The position numbers and the translations under genes are program-made. A stretch of 64,000 nucleotides of DNA from Streptomyces griseorubiginosus (lineage in GTDB: Bacteria > Actinomycetota > Actinomycetes > Streptomycetales > Streptomycetaceae). Positions 8,080 to 16,497 of this stretch are shown piece by piece. The stretch's first letter is position 1, and every line of letters begins with the position of its first letter. The notes below the pieces were generated by a model that did no database searches, was not told the origin of the DNA, and was given only the letters and a program-made list of their open reading frames with translations. The stretch is taken from positions 399,712-463,711 of the forward strand of contig NZ_KQ948740.1 of assembly GCF_001514195.1 (NCBI RefSeq). Direction: 5' to 3'.

Positions 8080-9048
8080 ATGGCACTGTTCGACCTCCCC
8101 CTCGACGAACTGCGCGAGTACCGCAGCGAGTCCGCCGAGCCCGAGGATTTCGACGCGTTCTGGTCCAAGACACTTCAGGAGGCCCGCGAGCACGACCTGG
8201 ACGCCCGTTTCGAGCTCGTCGACACCGGCCTGTCCACGGTCAAGGTGTACGACGTGACCTTCGCCGGGTTCGGCGGCCAGCCGGTCAAGGGATGGTTCAC
8301 GATCCCCGCCGAGGTTTCCGCGCCGGTGCCGGTGGTCGTGGAGTTCATCGGGTACGGCGGCGGGCGCGGACTGCCGCACGAGCATCTGCTGTGGGCGTCC
8401 TCGGGCCGCGCGCACTTCGTGATGGACACCCGGGGGCAGGGCAGCGCCTGGGGCGGCGGTGGCGGCACCGCGGACCCGCAGGGCGGCGCCCCCGCGTACC
8501 CCGGCTTCATGACCCGGGGCATCGACGCCCCCGAGAACTACTACTACCGGAGGGTGTTCACGGACGCGGTGCGCGCGGTGGAGGCGGCCCGCTCGCACCC
8601 GCTGACCGACCCCGCGCGCACGGTCGTGCTCGGCGGCAGCCAGGGCGGGGGCATCTCGATCGCGGTCGGCGGTCTGGTGCCGGACCTGGCGGCGGTCGCG
8701 CCGGACGTGCCCTTCCTGTGCGACTTCCCGCGCGCGGCGACGCTCACGGACCGGCACCCGTACCGGGAGATCGGCCTCTACCTCAAGACGCACCGCGGCC
8801 GCTACCAGGACGTCCTGGGCACCCTCGCCTACTTCGACGGTGTGCACTTCGCGAGCCGCGGCCGCGCGCCCGCGCTGTTCTCGGCGGCCCTGGAGGACCA
8901 GACCTGCCCGCCCTCCACCGTCTTCGCGGCCTTCAACGCCTGGGGCCACCAGGACAAGCAGATCGAGGTCTACGACTTCAACGACCACGAGGGCGGCGGC
9001 CCCTACCAGGAGGCGGCGAAGCTGCGCTGGCTGCGCGCCCTCGCGTGA
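8080..9048 (+). CDS. Acetylxylan esterase / cephalosporin-C deacetylase (CE7)
   Basis: This 322-residue alpha/beta hydrolase has the CE7 signatures RGQG (118-121), GGSQGG with the nucleophile Ser187, Asp273 in LEDQTCPPS and His303 in NDHEGG, giving a complete triad. Family members deacetylate xylo-oligosaccharides and related acetyl esters in the cytoplasm, and no signal peptide is present here. The length matches the family. The start follows AAAGG at 8066-8070. It may serve plant-polymer sugar metabolism like the nearby beta-galactosidase, but no operon links them. Confidence 0.92.
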   Translation: MALFDLPLDELREYRSESAEPEDFDAFWSKTLQEAREHDLDARFELVDTGLSTVKVYDVTFAGFGGQPVKGWFTIPAEVSAPVPVVVEFIGYGGGRGLPHEHLLWASSGRAHFVMDTRGQGSAWGGGGGTADPQGGAPAYPGFMTRGIDAPENYYYRRVFTDAVRAVEAARSHPLTDPARTVVLGGSQGGGISIAVGGLVPDLAAVAPDVPFLCDFPRAATLTDRHPYREIGLYLKTHRGRYQDVLGTLAYFDGVHFASRGRAPALFSAALEDQTCPPSTVFAAFNAWGHQDKQIEVYDFNDHEGGGPYQEAAKLRWLRALA

Positions 9049-9148
9049 GTCACGCCTGACACCTTCCCACCGGTCCGACCAGTCGGTATGTTCGGCGGAT
9101 CCGGGTCGCGGCGTGGCGGCCCGGACGTCCGGCGACGACGGAGGACCC

Positions 9149-10315
9149 ATGTCCGAGCACCAGTCGGTTGTCCACGGCCACTGCGACGAACGCTTCGCGG
9201 CGGTGCGGACGGCGTTCGAGGAGAACTTCCGGGACCGCGCCGAGCTGGGCGCCGCGGTGAGCGTCTCGGTCGGCGGCGAGACGGTGGTGGACCTGTGGGG
9301 CGGCTGGGCCGACGCGGCCCGCACCCGCCCCTGGGAGCGGGACACGCTGGTCAACGTATGGTCGACGACGAAGGGCCCGACCGCCCTGTGCGCCCACGTC
9401 CTCGCCGACCGGGGCCTGCTCGACCTCGACGCCCCGGTGGCCGTGTACTGGCCCGAGTTCGCGGCGGCGGGCAAGGAGAAGGTGCTCGTACGGCACCTGC
9501 TCTCGCACCGGGCCGGACTGTCCGGCCTGCGTGAGCCCCACTCCCTCACCGAGCTCTGCGACTGGGAGCTGACGACACGGCGGCTGGCGGCGACCGAGCC
9601 CTGGTGGGAGCCCGGCACGGTGTCCGGCTACCACGCCTTCACGTACGGCTTCCTGGTCGGGGAGGTCGTCCGACGGGTCTCGGGGCTGCTGCCCGGCGCC
9701 TTCCTGGAGCGGGAGGTGACGGGGCCGCTCGGCATCGACTTCACGATCGGCCTGCCGGAGAAGGAGGCCGGGCGGGCCGCCGAGCTGGTGCATCCGCCGG
9801 TGGTGTCGACCAGCGAACAGGCGGCGGTCTTCGCCCAGTTGGCGCCGGCCGCCGTCGCCGCGCTGACCAACCCGGTGGCGGGGGCGGCGGAGGCGAACAC
9901 GCCGGAGTGGCGGGCCGCCGAGATACCCGCCGCCAACGGCCACGGCACGGCCCGGGCCGTGGCCGCGCTCTACGGGATCTTCGCGGGCCGGGGCACCTGG
10001 GGCGGCCACCGCGTCCTGTCCCCGGCGGCGGCCGAGCGGGTGCGCGAGGGACAGGGCCGCTGCCGTGACCTGGTGCTCGGCGCCGGCCTGGGGAACGACA
10101 CGGAACTCGGGCTCGGGCTGTGGCTCAGCGGGGCCGAGGGCTCGTACGGGCCCAATCCGCGGGCCTTCGGACACGACGGCTTCGGCGGCTCGTGCGGTCT
10201 CGCCGACCCGGAGTCCGGGGTGTCCCTGGGGTATGTGATGAACCGGATGGGCCCCCACATCGCCAACGACCCGCGCAAGACGGCCCTGGTCGACGCGTTG
10301 TACAGCGCGCTGTGA
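9149..10315 (+). CDS. Serine hydrolase (EstB-like, beta-lactamase fold)
   Basis: The 388-residue protein has the class C beta-lactamase/EstB fold. The catalytic Ser72-x-x-Lys75 lies in VWSTTKGPTAL. The tyrosine motif around VSGYHAFTYGFLVGEV and the terminal GHDGFGGS segment (replacing the lactamase KTG) indicate an esterase rather than a lactamase. There is no signal peptide. A GAGGA site lies 4-5 nt before the ATG. It follows the CE7 esterase with a 100-bp gap and may be transcribed with it. Confidence 0.88.
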   Translation: MSEHQSVVHGHCDERFAAVRTAFEENFRDRAELGAAVSVSVGGETVVDLWGGWADAARTRPWERDTLVNVWSTTKGPTALCAHVLADRGLLDLDAPVAVYWPEFAAAGKEKVLVRHLLSHRAGLSGLREPHSLTELCDWELTTRRLAATEPWWEPGTVSGYHAFTYGFLVGEVVRRVSGLLPGAFLEREVTGPLGIDFTIGLPEKEAGRAAELVHPPVVSTSEQAAVFAQLAPAAVAALTNPVAGAAEANTPEWRAAEIPAANGHGTARAVAALYGIFAGRGTWGGHRVLSPAAAERVREGQGRCRDLVLGAGLGNDTELGLGLWLSGAEGSYGPNPRAFGHDGFGGSCGLADPESGVSLGYVMNRMGPHIANDPRKTALVDALYSAL

Positions 10316-10337
10316 CCGCGGGTTCCGCTCGGCGGCG

Positions 10338-11123
10338 CTACGGACGCGCGCCGCGCACCACGCGGGACTGACGGCCCAGAGCAAGGAGGCGGCCGTCCGC
10401 GGCCCAGACGGCACTGTCGTCGACGGCCCATCCGGCGCCCGCGTGGTCGGTGCGGATCCGGACCAGGGCCCAGCCCCCGAGAAGGCTCCCGCCCGCGTCG
10501 AGGGCGTCGGTGAAGTGGACGGTGAGCTCCGCGCTCGGCACCGGGCGCGGGACGTCCCAGACGGCGTACAGCGCGGGCGGCAGCACATCGGTGAGGGTGA
10601 CGACCGCCGGTGCGTCCAGCGGCCGGCCGTCCGGGAAGCGCACCCAGGCGAGCAGTTCGGCCCGGTCGCCGCCGGCCAGGGGCAGGTCGGGGCCGGCGGG
10701 CCGTATCTCCAACTGCCGGGCGAAGGGCGCCAGATGGCCGGGCAGCCGCACGGTCCGGCAGCCGTCCGGGCCCGCCACGTCCGGGGCGGGCTGTCCGTCG
10801 TACGCCACCCCGGGCCGCCCCTCGCCGAACAGGGCCGAGCCGACGACGACCGGCAGGCCGTCCTGGTGGCCGGAGAAGACACAGGCCGCGGTGCGCCGCC
10901 CGGATGTGGGCGCGGTGCCCGAGACGTGCAGCGGGCCGGCGTCCGCCGGGGCCAGGAAGTGCGTGGTCAGTGTGCGGACCGGCCGGGCTCCCCCGGCGAA
11001 CCGCGAGCGGACGGCTGCGAGGGCGACGGCGGCGACATGGCCGCCGTGCGCCCCTTCCCAGGACCGCCACTGGGGGTCGATCCGGCTCTCGTGCTCGGTG
11101 GAGGTGGTCACGCGCCTCACCAT
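10338..11123 (-). CDS. Acyl-CoA thioesterase family protein (double hot-dog)
   Basis: The 261-residue protein matches the TesB-like thioesterase group. An N-terminal hot-dog (GGHVAAVALAAVRSRF, TTHFLAPADAGPLHV, GSALFGEGRPG) is followed by a second one ending in WALVRIRTDHAGAGWAVDDS and GRLLALGRQSR. The role is hydrolysis of a CoA thioester, with unknown chain specificity. ATG 11123 gives the longest plausible product, but no good ribosome-binding site precedes it. GTG 11111, preceded by GTGAGG, is an alternative. A 21-bp-spaced repeat lies just upstream. Confidence 0.82.
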   Translation of the reverse strand: MVRRVTTSTEHESRIDPQWRSWEGAHGGHVAAVALAAVRSRFAGGARPVRTLTTHFLAPADAGPLHVSGTAPTSGRRTAACVFSGHQDGLPVVVGSALFGEGRPGVAYDGQPAPDVAGPDGCRTVRLPGHLAPFARQLEIRPAGPDLPLAGGDRAELLAWVRFPDGRPLDAPAVVTLTDVLPPALYAVWDVPRPVPSAELTVHFTDALDAGGSLLGGWALVRIRTDHAGAGWAVDDSAVWAADGRLLALGRQSRVVRGARP

Positions 11124-11132
11124 AACGTGGTG

Positions 11133-11164
11133 AGTTGGAAAATCAAACGGATAAGTTGGAAATC
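11133..11164. promoter_or_regulatory. Direct repeat upstream of the thioesterase gene
   Basis: AGTTGGAAAATC (11133-11144) and AGTTGGAAATC (11154-11164) repeat with a 21-bp period, about two helical turns, in otherwise GC-rich sequence 10-41 bp upstream of the thioesterase start. The position suits an operator. No specific regulator can be named. Confidence 0.4.
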
Positions 11165-11215
11165 CAGACTCACCGGCCTGACCTGCCGGCCCGACCGACC
11201 GACCAGCCTGACCGA

Positions 11216-11944
11216 CTAAGCGGGCCGTCGTGCCACGACCAGCCGGACCCGGGGACTGCCGTCCGGCCGCTCGCCGAACTCGCGCAGCGCGTGCAGCTCC
11301 ACCTCGAGCCCGGCCCACTCCAGTTCCCGCCGCACGTCCCCGAGCCGGAAGTCGCGGTAGTACATGACGAACGGGGGCCGCCACAGGGCGTTGCGCACCC
11401 GCATCACGGCGTCGAAGCCGAGCAGCATCCAGTAGGCCGGGGACGAGGGGCGCGGCGGGGCGACGATCGGGAAGGCGAAGCAGCCGCCCGGCCGCAGCAC
11501 CCGCCGGGCCTGGGCGAACAGGCCGGGCAGCTCCCGCGGCAGGAAGTGCCCGAAGGCGCCGAAGCTCACGACCAGGTCGAAGGAGCCGTCGGCGAACGGC
11601 AGGGTGCGCGCGTCCCCCCGCACCCAGGACACGCGTGGACCCCGTGAGACGGTCCGCTCCCGGGCCACGTCGAGCATCCCGGCACTGAAGTCGACGCCGG
11701 TGACACTCTCCCCGCAGACCCGGGCCAGCACACCGACACCGGCACCGGTGCCGCAGCACAGGTCGAGCCCGGCGCCGAAGGGGCCCAGCCGGCGGAGTGC
11801 CGACGCCACCGCGTCCAGGACGGAGTCGGGCGTACGGAAGGGGGTGTGGTCGAACTTGGGGGCGAGCAGGTCGTAGCCGCGCTCGACGGACGACAGCGCC
11901 TGGACGGCGAGTTCGCGGAGGCTGGGGCCTTCTGGGCTGAACAT
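11216..11944 (-). CDS. Class I SAM-dependent methyltransferase
   Basis: The 242-residue protein has a Rossmann methyltransferase core with motif I LDLCCGTGAGVGVLA, the acidic motif VTGVDFSAGML, DLVVSFGAFGHF and the post-motif RRVLRPGGCFAFPI. It has the length of a small-molecule methyltransferase. The substrate is unknown. It is on the same strand as the downstream thioesterase, with a 92-bp gap. The start has no obvious ribosome-binding site and may be leaderless. Confidence 0.85.
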   Translation of the reverse strand: MFSPEGPSLRELAVQALSSVERGYDLLAPKFDHTPFRTPDSVLDAVASALRRLGPFGAGLDLCCGTGAGVGVLARVCGESVTGVDFSAGMLDVARERTVSRGPRVSWVRGDARTLPFADGSFDLVVSFGAFGHFLPRELPGLFAQARRVLRPGGCFAFPIVAPPRPSSPAYWMLLGFDAVMRVRNALWRPPFVMYYRDFRLGDVRRELEWAGLEVELHALREFGERPDGSPRVRLVVARRPA

Positions 11945-11950
11945 CGCGAC

Positions 11951-12027
11951 AGCTTAGGCGAGTCAGGTGTGCGGGGCAGCTTGGGCGAGTCAGGTGTGCG
12001 CGGGGGCTTGGGCGGGTCAGGTGTGCG
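11951..12027 (-). repeat. 27-bp tandem repeat carrying the PadR stop context
   Basis: Three copies with an exact 27-bp spacing (tcaggtgtgcg at 11963, 11990 and 12017) run downstream from the PadR stop codon. Read on the minus strand, each copy contains CACACCTGACTCGCC or a close variant, so the last codons and TGA of PadR are repeated twice after the gene. Confidence 0.8.
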
Positions 12028-12580
12028 CGGCGCGGGCCTCGAGGATCACGAGGGCGCGTTCACACCAGCGCACGGTCTCGCTCTCCAGGGCGATGCCGCC
12101 CAGCAGGGTGAGATAGGGGCCGATGCGCTCGGCGTCCCGCAGGTACTCGGCCTCGGTGCGGCCGTCCAGGAACCGTTCGCGTACCCGCTCGTAGCGGGCG
12201 AGCTTCCCGCGCGCCCAGGACAGACGTTCCTCGAACAGGGCCCGGGTGGCCTCGGGGTCGGTGCCGTCCATGGCCTGGATCTTGATCAGGAACTCGTCGC
12301 GGAGGGCGGCCGGCCTGCGGGGCGGTTCGCCGGCGAAGGCGCCCAGCTCACGGCGGCCGGTCTCGGTGAGCGTGAACAGCCGCTTGTTGGGCCTGCGTTC
12401 CTGCTGGACCACCCGCGCCTCGATCAGCCCGTCCTGCGCCAGGCGCTCCAGTTCCCGGTAGAGCTGCTGCGGGGTCGCCGGCCAGAAGTTCGCCAGAGAC
12501 ACGTCGAAGACCTTCGACAGTTCGTAGCCCGAGGCCTCGCCCTCCAGCAGGGCCGCCAGGACGGCGTACTTGAGCGACAT
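12017..12580 (-). CDS. PadR family transcriptional regulator
   Basis: The 187-residue protein has a PadR winged helix at residues 1-85 (LKYAVLAALLEGEASGYELS, QQLYRELERLAQDGLIEAR). A C-terminal helical dimerisation region of the Vir type follows (about 95-180). It is divergent from the NTF2-like gene. The 71-bp spacer is unusually AT-rich for this genome and contains GAGT...ACTC flanking gactaatct, a possible operator. It probably represses itself and its neighbour. Confidence 0.9.
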   Translation of the reverse strand: MSLKYAVLAALLEGEASGYELSKVFDVSLANFWPATPQQLYRELERLAQDGLIEARVVQQERRPNKRLFTLTETGRRELGAFAGEPPRRPAALRDEFLIKIQAMDGTDPEATRALFEERLSWARGKLARYERVRERFLDGRTEAEYLRDAERIGPYLTLLGGIALESETVRWCERALVILEARAAHT

Positions 12581-12651
12581 GTGGACACGCTAACAGCAGA
12601 GTGACTAATCTACTCCGCACCTACTCAACAAATTGACTATGGAGGCCGCCG

Positions 12652-13056
12652 ATGCGAGCGTTCCGAGAAGCAGTGGAGGCGGGCGACCTCGACGCCGTCG
12701 AGGCGTTGCTGGCCGAGAACGTGGTCTTCACGAGCCCCGTGGTGTTCAAGCCGTACGCGGGCAAGGCCATCACGGCGGCGATCCTGAACACGGTGGTAAA
12801 GGTCTTCGAGGACTTCCGCTACGTGAGCGAGCTGAGCAGTGAGGACGGCCGCGACCATGCCCTGGTGTTCTCGACGCGGGTGGGCGAACGGGCGCTGGAC
12901 GGCTGCGACTTCCTCCATCTCGACGAGAACGGTCTGATCGACCGTTTCATGGTGATGGTCCGCCCGCTGTCGGCGGCGCAGGCCCTGGCGGCGGAGATGG
13001 GCGCACGGTTCGAGGAGATCGCGAAGGAGGCGGAGGCGCGGGCCGTCGCCTCCTGA
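12652..13056 (+). CDS. SnoaL-like / NTF2-fold protein
   Basis: The 134-residue protein has an NTF2-like cone fold (FREAVEAGDLDAVEALLAENVVF at the start, IDRFMVMVRP near the end). Such proteins act as small polar-substrate enzymes or binding proteins, and no catalytic residues can be assigned here. GGAGG lies 6 nt before the ATG. The divergent PadR gene next door suggests induction by a PadR ligand. Confidence 0.85.
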   Translation: MRAFREAVEAGDLDAVEALLAENVVFTSPVVFKPYAGKAITAAILNTVVKVFEDFRYVSELSSEDGRDHALVFSTRVGERALDGCDFLHLDENGLIDRFMVMVRPLSAAQALAAEMGARFEEIAKEAEARAVAS

Positions 13057-13060
13057 ACCG

Positions 13061-14296
13061 CTACGCCGGACGGCACTCCGCGAGACGCCTTTCGAGGAAG
13101 CCGCGCTCGGCGTCGTTCTCCACCAGTTCCAGCGCCCGCTCGTACGCCCGGGCCGCCTCCCTCGTACGGCCGCTGCGGCGCAGCAGGTCGGCGCGGGTGG
13201 CCGGGAGCAGGTGGTAGTCGCTCAGTTCGCCCTCCCGCTCCAGTTCGGCGACCAACTCCAGCCCCGCGTCGGCTCCTTGGGCCATGCCGACGGCCACCGC
13301 ACGGTTGAGGCGGACCACGGGCGAGGGCACGAAGCGCTCCAACTCGCCGTAGAGGGCGGCGATGTCGGCCCAGTCGGTGTCCTGGGCGGTGGGTGCGGTC
13401 GTGTGACAGGCGGCGATGGCTGCCTGGATCTGGTACGGCCCGGGGCGGCCCCGGCGCAACGCGGTCTCCAGGAGCCCGGCGCCTTCCTCGATCTCGGCGT
13501 GGTCCCAGGCGGTGCGGTCCTGGTCCTCCAGGGTGACCAGGTCGCCGTCGGCGTCCACGCGGGTGTCCCGGCGGGCGTCGTGCAGGAGGAGCAGCGCAAG
13601 CAGGCCGAGGGCCTCGGGCTCGTCGGGCATCAGGCGGGCCAGGACCCGGGCCAGCCGGATCGCCTCCGCGCACAGGCTCTGCCGTACGAGATCGGCGCCC
13701 GAGGTGGCCGCGTACCCCTCGTTGAACAGCAGGTAGATCACCCCGAGCACGCCCGTGGTGCGCTCCGGCAGCAGATGGGCCGGCGGCACGCGGTACGGGA
13801 TGCCCGCGTTGCGGATCTTCTTCTTGGCGCGCACCAGGCGCTGCGCCATCGTCGCCTCCGGGACGAGGAAGGCGCGGGCGATCTCCGGGGTGGTCAGCCC
13901 GGCGAGGGTGCGCAGGGTCAGGGCGACCCGGGCCTCGATGTGCAGCGCGGGATGGCAGCAGGTGAAGATCAGGCGCAGTCGGTCGTCCTGGACCCCGCTG
14001 TCGTCGTACGGCTCCTCGGGGGCCGTGAGCATCGCCGCCTCCTGAAGTTTCCGCGCTCCGACGGCCTCCCGGCGCAGCACGTCCATGGCCCGGTGGCGGG
14101 CCGTCGTGGTGAGCCAGGCGCCGGGGCGGCGCGGGACTCCGTCGCGCCGCCACCGGTCGAGGGCCTGGGTGAAGGCGTCCTGCGCACACTCCTCGGCGAG
14201 GTCCCAGTCGCCGGTCACCCGGATCAGGGTGGCCACGACCTGGCCCCACTCCTCGCGGAAGGCGGCGGCGACGGCTTCCTCCGGGGTCACTCCCAC
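13061..14296 (-). CDS. ECF42-type RNA polymerase sigma factor
   Basis: The 411-residue protein is far longer than an ordinary ECF sigma factor. Sigma region 2 lies near 10-75 (DWDLAEECAQDAFTQALDRW). Region 4 lies near 130-185 (LRTLAGLTTPEIARAFLVPE). A C-terminal helical, TPR-like extension covers 190-411 and ends VENDAERGFLERRLAECRPA. This architecture and the two YCII genes directly upstream define the ECF42 group. GTG 14296 has GGAAG 8 nt upstream. GTG 14290, overlapping the YCII stop as GTGA, is an alternative. No anti-sigma gene is seen. Confidence 0.92.
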   Translation of the reverse strand: MGVTPEEAVAAAFREEWGQVVATLIRVTGDWDLAEECAQDAFTQALDRWRRDGVPRRPGAWLTTTARHRAMDVLRREAVGARKLQEAAMLTAPEEPYDDSGVQDDRLRLIFTCCHPALHIEARVALTLRTLAGLTTPEIARAFLVPEATMAQRLVRAKKKIRNAGIPYRVPPAHLLPERTTGVLGVIYLLFNEGYAATSGADLVRQSLCAEAIRLARVLARLMPDEPEALGLLALLLLHDARRDTRVDADGDLVTLEDQDRTAWDHAEIEEGAGLLETALRRGRPGPYQIQAAIAACHTTAPTAQDTDWADIAALYGELERFVPSPVVRLNRAVAVGMAQGADAGLELVAELEREGELSDYHLLPATRADLLRRSGRTREAARAYERALELVENDAERGFLERRLAECRPA

Positions 14297-14628
14297 ACGG
14301 GCCGCACTTCCACCGAGCCGCCCCCGAGCGCCGCCGGGTGCCGGGACGCGAGGGAGATCGCCTCGTCGAGATCGGCGACCTCGATGATGTCGATGCCGGC
14401 GATGTACTCCTTGGACTCGATGAACGGGCCGTCGGTGAGCAGGACCTCGTCGCCCCGGACGCGCACGGTGGTGGCGTCGGAGGCGGGACGCAGCCGGGCA
14501 CCGCCCTTGACCAGGTCCCTGGTGCGGACCTCGTGGATGTACGAGGTGAAGCGGGGGTCCTCGGCGATCTCGGCGGGGCTGAGTTCCTCGCCGTCGACCG
14601 GGGTGCAGATCAGCAGCACGTACTTCAT
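14287..14628 (-). CDS. YCII-related (DGPF domain) protein
   Basis: The 113-residue protein starts KYVLLICTP and carries the family hallmark LTDGPFIESKEYIAGIDIIE, then a conserved ASRHPAA segment. It is a single alpha/beta ferredoxin-like YCII domain. These proteins are genetically tied to ECF42 sigma factors and are thought to take part in their regulation, by an unclear mechanism. It overlaps the preceding gene by ATGA and the sigma gene by 10 bp, so the three are translated as one unit. Confidence 0.9.
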   Translation of the reverse strand: MKYVLLICTPVDGEELSPAEIAEDPRFTSYIHEVRTRDLVKGGARLRPASDATTVRVRGDEVLLTDGPFIESKEYIAGIDIIEVADLDEAISLASRHPAALGGGSVEVRPVWE

Positions 14629-15287
14629 GACGTGGCCTCCGTGACGTGCTCGTGGACGATCAGCCAGCGCGGGCCGACGTTGCGGTAGCCGGTGGTGACG
14701 CGCCGGAGCCCGCCGTCGGTGCGGACGAGGGCGTGCCCGAAGGCGATGCTCTCGTCGACGTGGATCCGGGACTCCAGGACCTCACGGGTGGCCGGCCCGG
14801 TCTCCGACCAGGCCTTGCGGAGTGCCTCGACACCCCGCTCCGCGCGACCGTCCGCCACGACCTGCGCGTCCCGTGCGTAGCAGGCGAGCGCCCGCTCGAC
14901 GTCCCCCGCACGGAGCGCATCCGTCAGTGCGGCGTCCAGCCGCCGGATCTCCCCCTCGGCGTCCTCGTCCTCCCAGAACGGGCGCACCTCCAGGGCGCCG
15001 ACGGTGGCGACCGGGTGCCCGGCGGCGGCCCGGACCGCTTCCTCCAGGCTGTCGCACTCCAGGATGTCGAAGCCGGCGACGTACTCCTTGGTCTCCGCGA
15101 ACGGGCCGTCCGTGCGCAGCACCTCACCGCCGCGCACCCGCACGGTGACCGCGTCGGCGGGCTGGGCGAGCCGGTGCCCGTGCAGCCGTACGCCGCGGTC
15201 GCCGAGTTCGTCGACCCAGGGTTCGACGGGGGCCATGTCCGAGGCGTCGTTGGTGTCGTCGCCGCAGACGAGCAGCATGTACTTCAT
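14625..15287 (-). CDS. YCII domain fused to a SnoaL-like domain
   Basis: Residues 1-105 of this 220-residue protein form a YCII/DGPF domain (KYMLLVCGDD, RTDGPFAETKEYVAGFDILE). Residues 115-218 form an NTF2/SnoaL-like domain (RLDAALTDALRAGDVERALACYARDA start, YRNVGPRWLIVHEHVTE end). It is the first gene of the YCII-YCII-sigma operon. The fusion suggests that a small-molecule-binding pocket feeds into the ECF42 pathway, which is inference. Confidence 0.88.
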   Translation of the reverse strand: MKYMLLVCGDDTNDASDMAPVEPWVDELGDRGVRLHGHRLAQPADAVTVRVRGGEVLRTDGPFAETKEYVAGFDILECDSLEEAVRAAAGHPVATVGALEVRPFWEDEDAEGEIRRLDAALTDALRAGDVERALACYARDAQVVADGRAERGVEALRKAWSETGPATREVLESRIHVDESIAFGHALVRTDGGLRRVTTGYRNVGPRWLIVHEHVTEATS

Positions 15288-15441
15288 GGTTCCTCCCGGT
15301 CCTCATGAGCTTCCTACACCCCACCGACGAACGGGACCGAGGCGAATCGACACCGGCCGCGGAAAAAATCGGAGCACCTGTGATCCGGCCGTGTTTCCGC
15401 ACGTCGGCGCGTCGCCGCCCGGTTCGCGGTTGGATGGGGTC

Positions 15442-16269
15442 ATGACCTCCGACGAGCACGCGCGGCTGATGCGGGTCAACCAGGCCAACTGGGACGCCCG
15501 CACCCCCGTCCACCTCGCCAGCCGGTTCTACGGCCTCGACCAGGAGCTCGATCCCGAGCGCTGGTTCGCCCCCTTCGAGTGGGAGGACCTCGGCGACCTC
15601 ACCGGCCGTGACGTGCTCCACCTCCAGTGCCACCTCGGCACCGAGACGGTGGCCCTTGCCCGCCGCGGCGCCCGGGCGGTGGGCCTGGACTTCTCGGAGG
15701 CGTCGGTGGCGGCCGCGCGGGACATCGCGGCGAGGGCGGGTGTCGAGGCCGAGTACGTGCGGGCCAATGTGTACGACGCCGTCGAGGCGCTCGAGGGGCG
15801 GCGGTTCGACGTCGTGTACACCGGCAAGGGCGCGCTCTGCTACCTGCCGGACCTGGCGCGGTGGGCCGCGGTGGTCGCCGAACTCCTGCGCCCCGGCGGC
15901 CTGTTGTACATCGTCGAGTTCCACCCGCTGCTCAACTCCCTCGGCCCGAAGCCCGGCGAGGGAGAAGGGCCGGAGCTGCTGCTGCGCCACGACTACCTGG
16001 GCGGCGACGGACCCGTCCGCCGCGACGCGACCCACACCTACACCGACGGCCCCGCCGTCGAGGGCGCCACGGAAAGCTTCGAGTGGATGCACGGAATAGG
16101 GGAGGTCGTGAACTCGTTGAGCGGGGCAGGACTGCAGGTCCGCCGGCTCCGCGAGAGCGACGAGCTGCCCTGGCCCCGCTGGGAACGGATGACGCGCACC
16201 GCGTCCGGCTGGTGGCGACTGCCCGCACCGCGCATCCCGCTGCTCTACGGACTCCTCGCCACGCGCTGA
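15442..16269 (+). CDS. Class I SAM-dependent methyltransferase
   Basis: The 275-residue protein has an N-terminal helical cap (NQANWDARTPVHLASRFYGL), then a methyltransferase core. Motif I is replaced by HLQCHLGTETVALAR rather than the usual E/DxGxGxG, followed by AVGLDFSEASVAAAR and FDVVYTGKGALCYLPDLARW. The altered glycine loop is shared by a common streptomycete subgroup with this start. The substrate is unknown. The gene is divergent from the YCII operon. Confidence 0.86.
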   Translation: MTSDEHARLMRVNQANWDARTPVHLASRFYGLDQELDPERWFAPFEWEDLGDLTGRDVLHLQCHLGTETVALARRGARAVGLDFSEASVAAARDIAARAGVEAEYVRANVYDAVEALEGRRFDVVYTGKGALCYLPDLARWAAVVAELLRPGGLLYIVEFHPLLNSLGPKPGEGEGPELLLRHDYLGGDGPVRRDATHTYTDGPAVEGATESFEWMHGIGEVVNSLSGAGLQVRRLRESDELPWPRWERMTRTASGWWRLPAPRIPLLYGLLATR

Positions 16270-16497
16270 GCCGTCGTGGTACGGTCCTGCTAGCACTTGT
16301 GTACGCCCCGTCAGGGCGCCGGTGCCAGTTCTCCTTCCTCCGCCGGTCGCTGTACCGGCTTCTCCTCACCACCTCGTAGTTGGCGAGGTGCTGTCTCTCC
16401 GCCGCCCGAAGGCGCCATGTCCGCCTTCCCGTCGTGCGCGGCTCTCCCCCTTCCTTCCGCATGTCCCATGCCCCGCGTCCTCGAAAGGACCACCCTG
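16270..16497 (+). promoter_or_regulatory. Long pyrimidine-rich leader of the short rho gene
   Basis: These 228 bp separate the methyltransferase and rho genes. They hold G-poor pyrimidine tracts near 16329-16341, 16359-16375, 16391-16400 and 16441-16460. A perfect hairpin is formed by CACCTCG (16370-16376), a 7-nt loop, and CGAGGTG (16384-16390). C-rich, G-poor leader RNA is what Rho loads on, so autogenous termination is plausible. GAAAGGA at 16483-16489 is the ribosome-binding site. Confidence 0.4.

Noticed and set aside
6049..9618. Very long minus-strand open frame
   Set aside because: It is antisense to five well-supported genes, is low-complexity Arg/Pro/Gly-rich, and shows no family motifs. 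It is a GC-bias artefact.
16297..16497. 67-residue N-terminal extension of the short Rho
   Set aside because: The sequence is Ser/Pro/Cys-rich, unlike any Rho N-terminus, and a good ribosome-binding site precedes ATG 16498.
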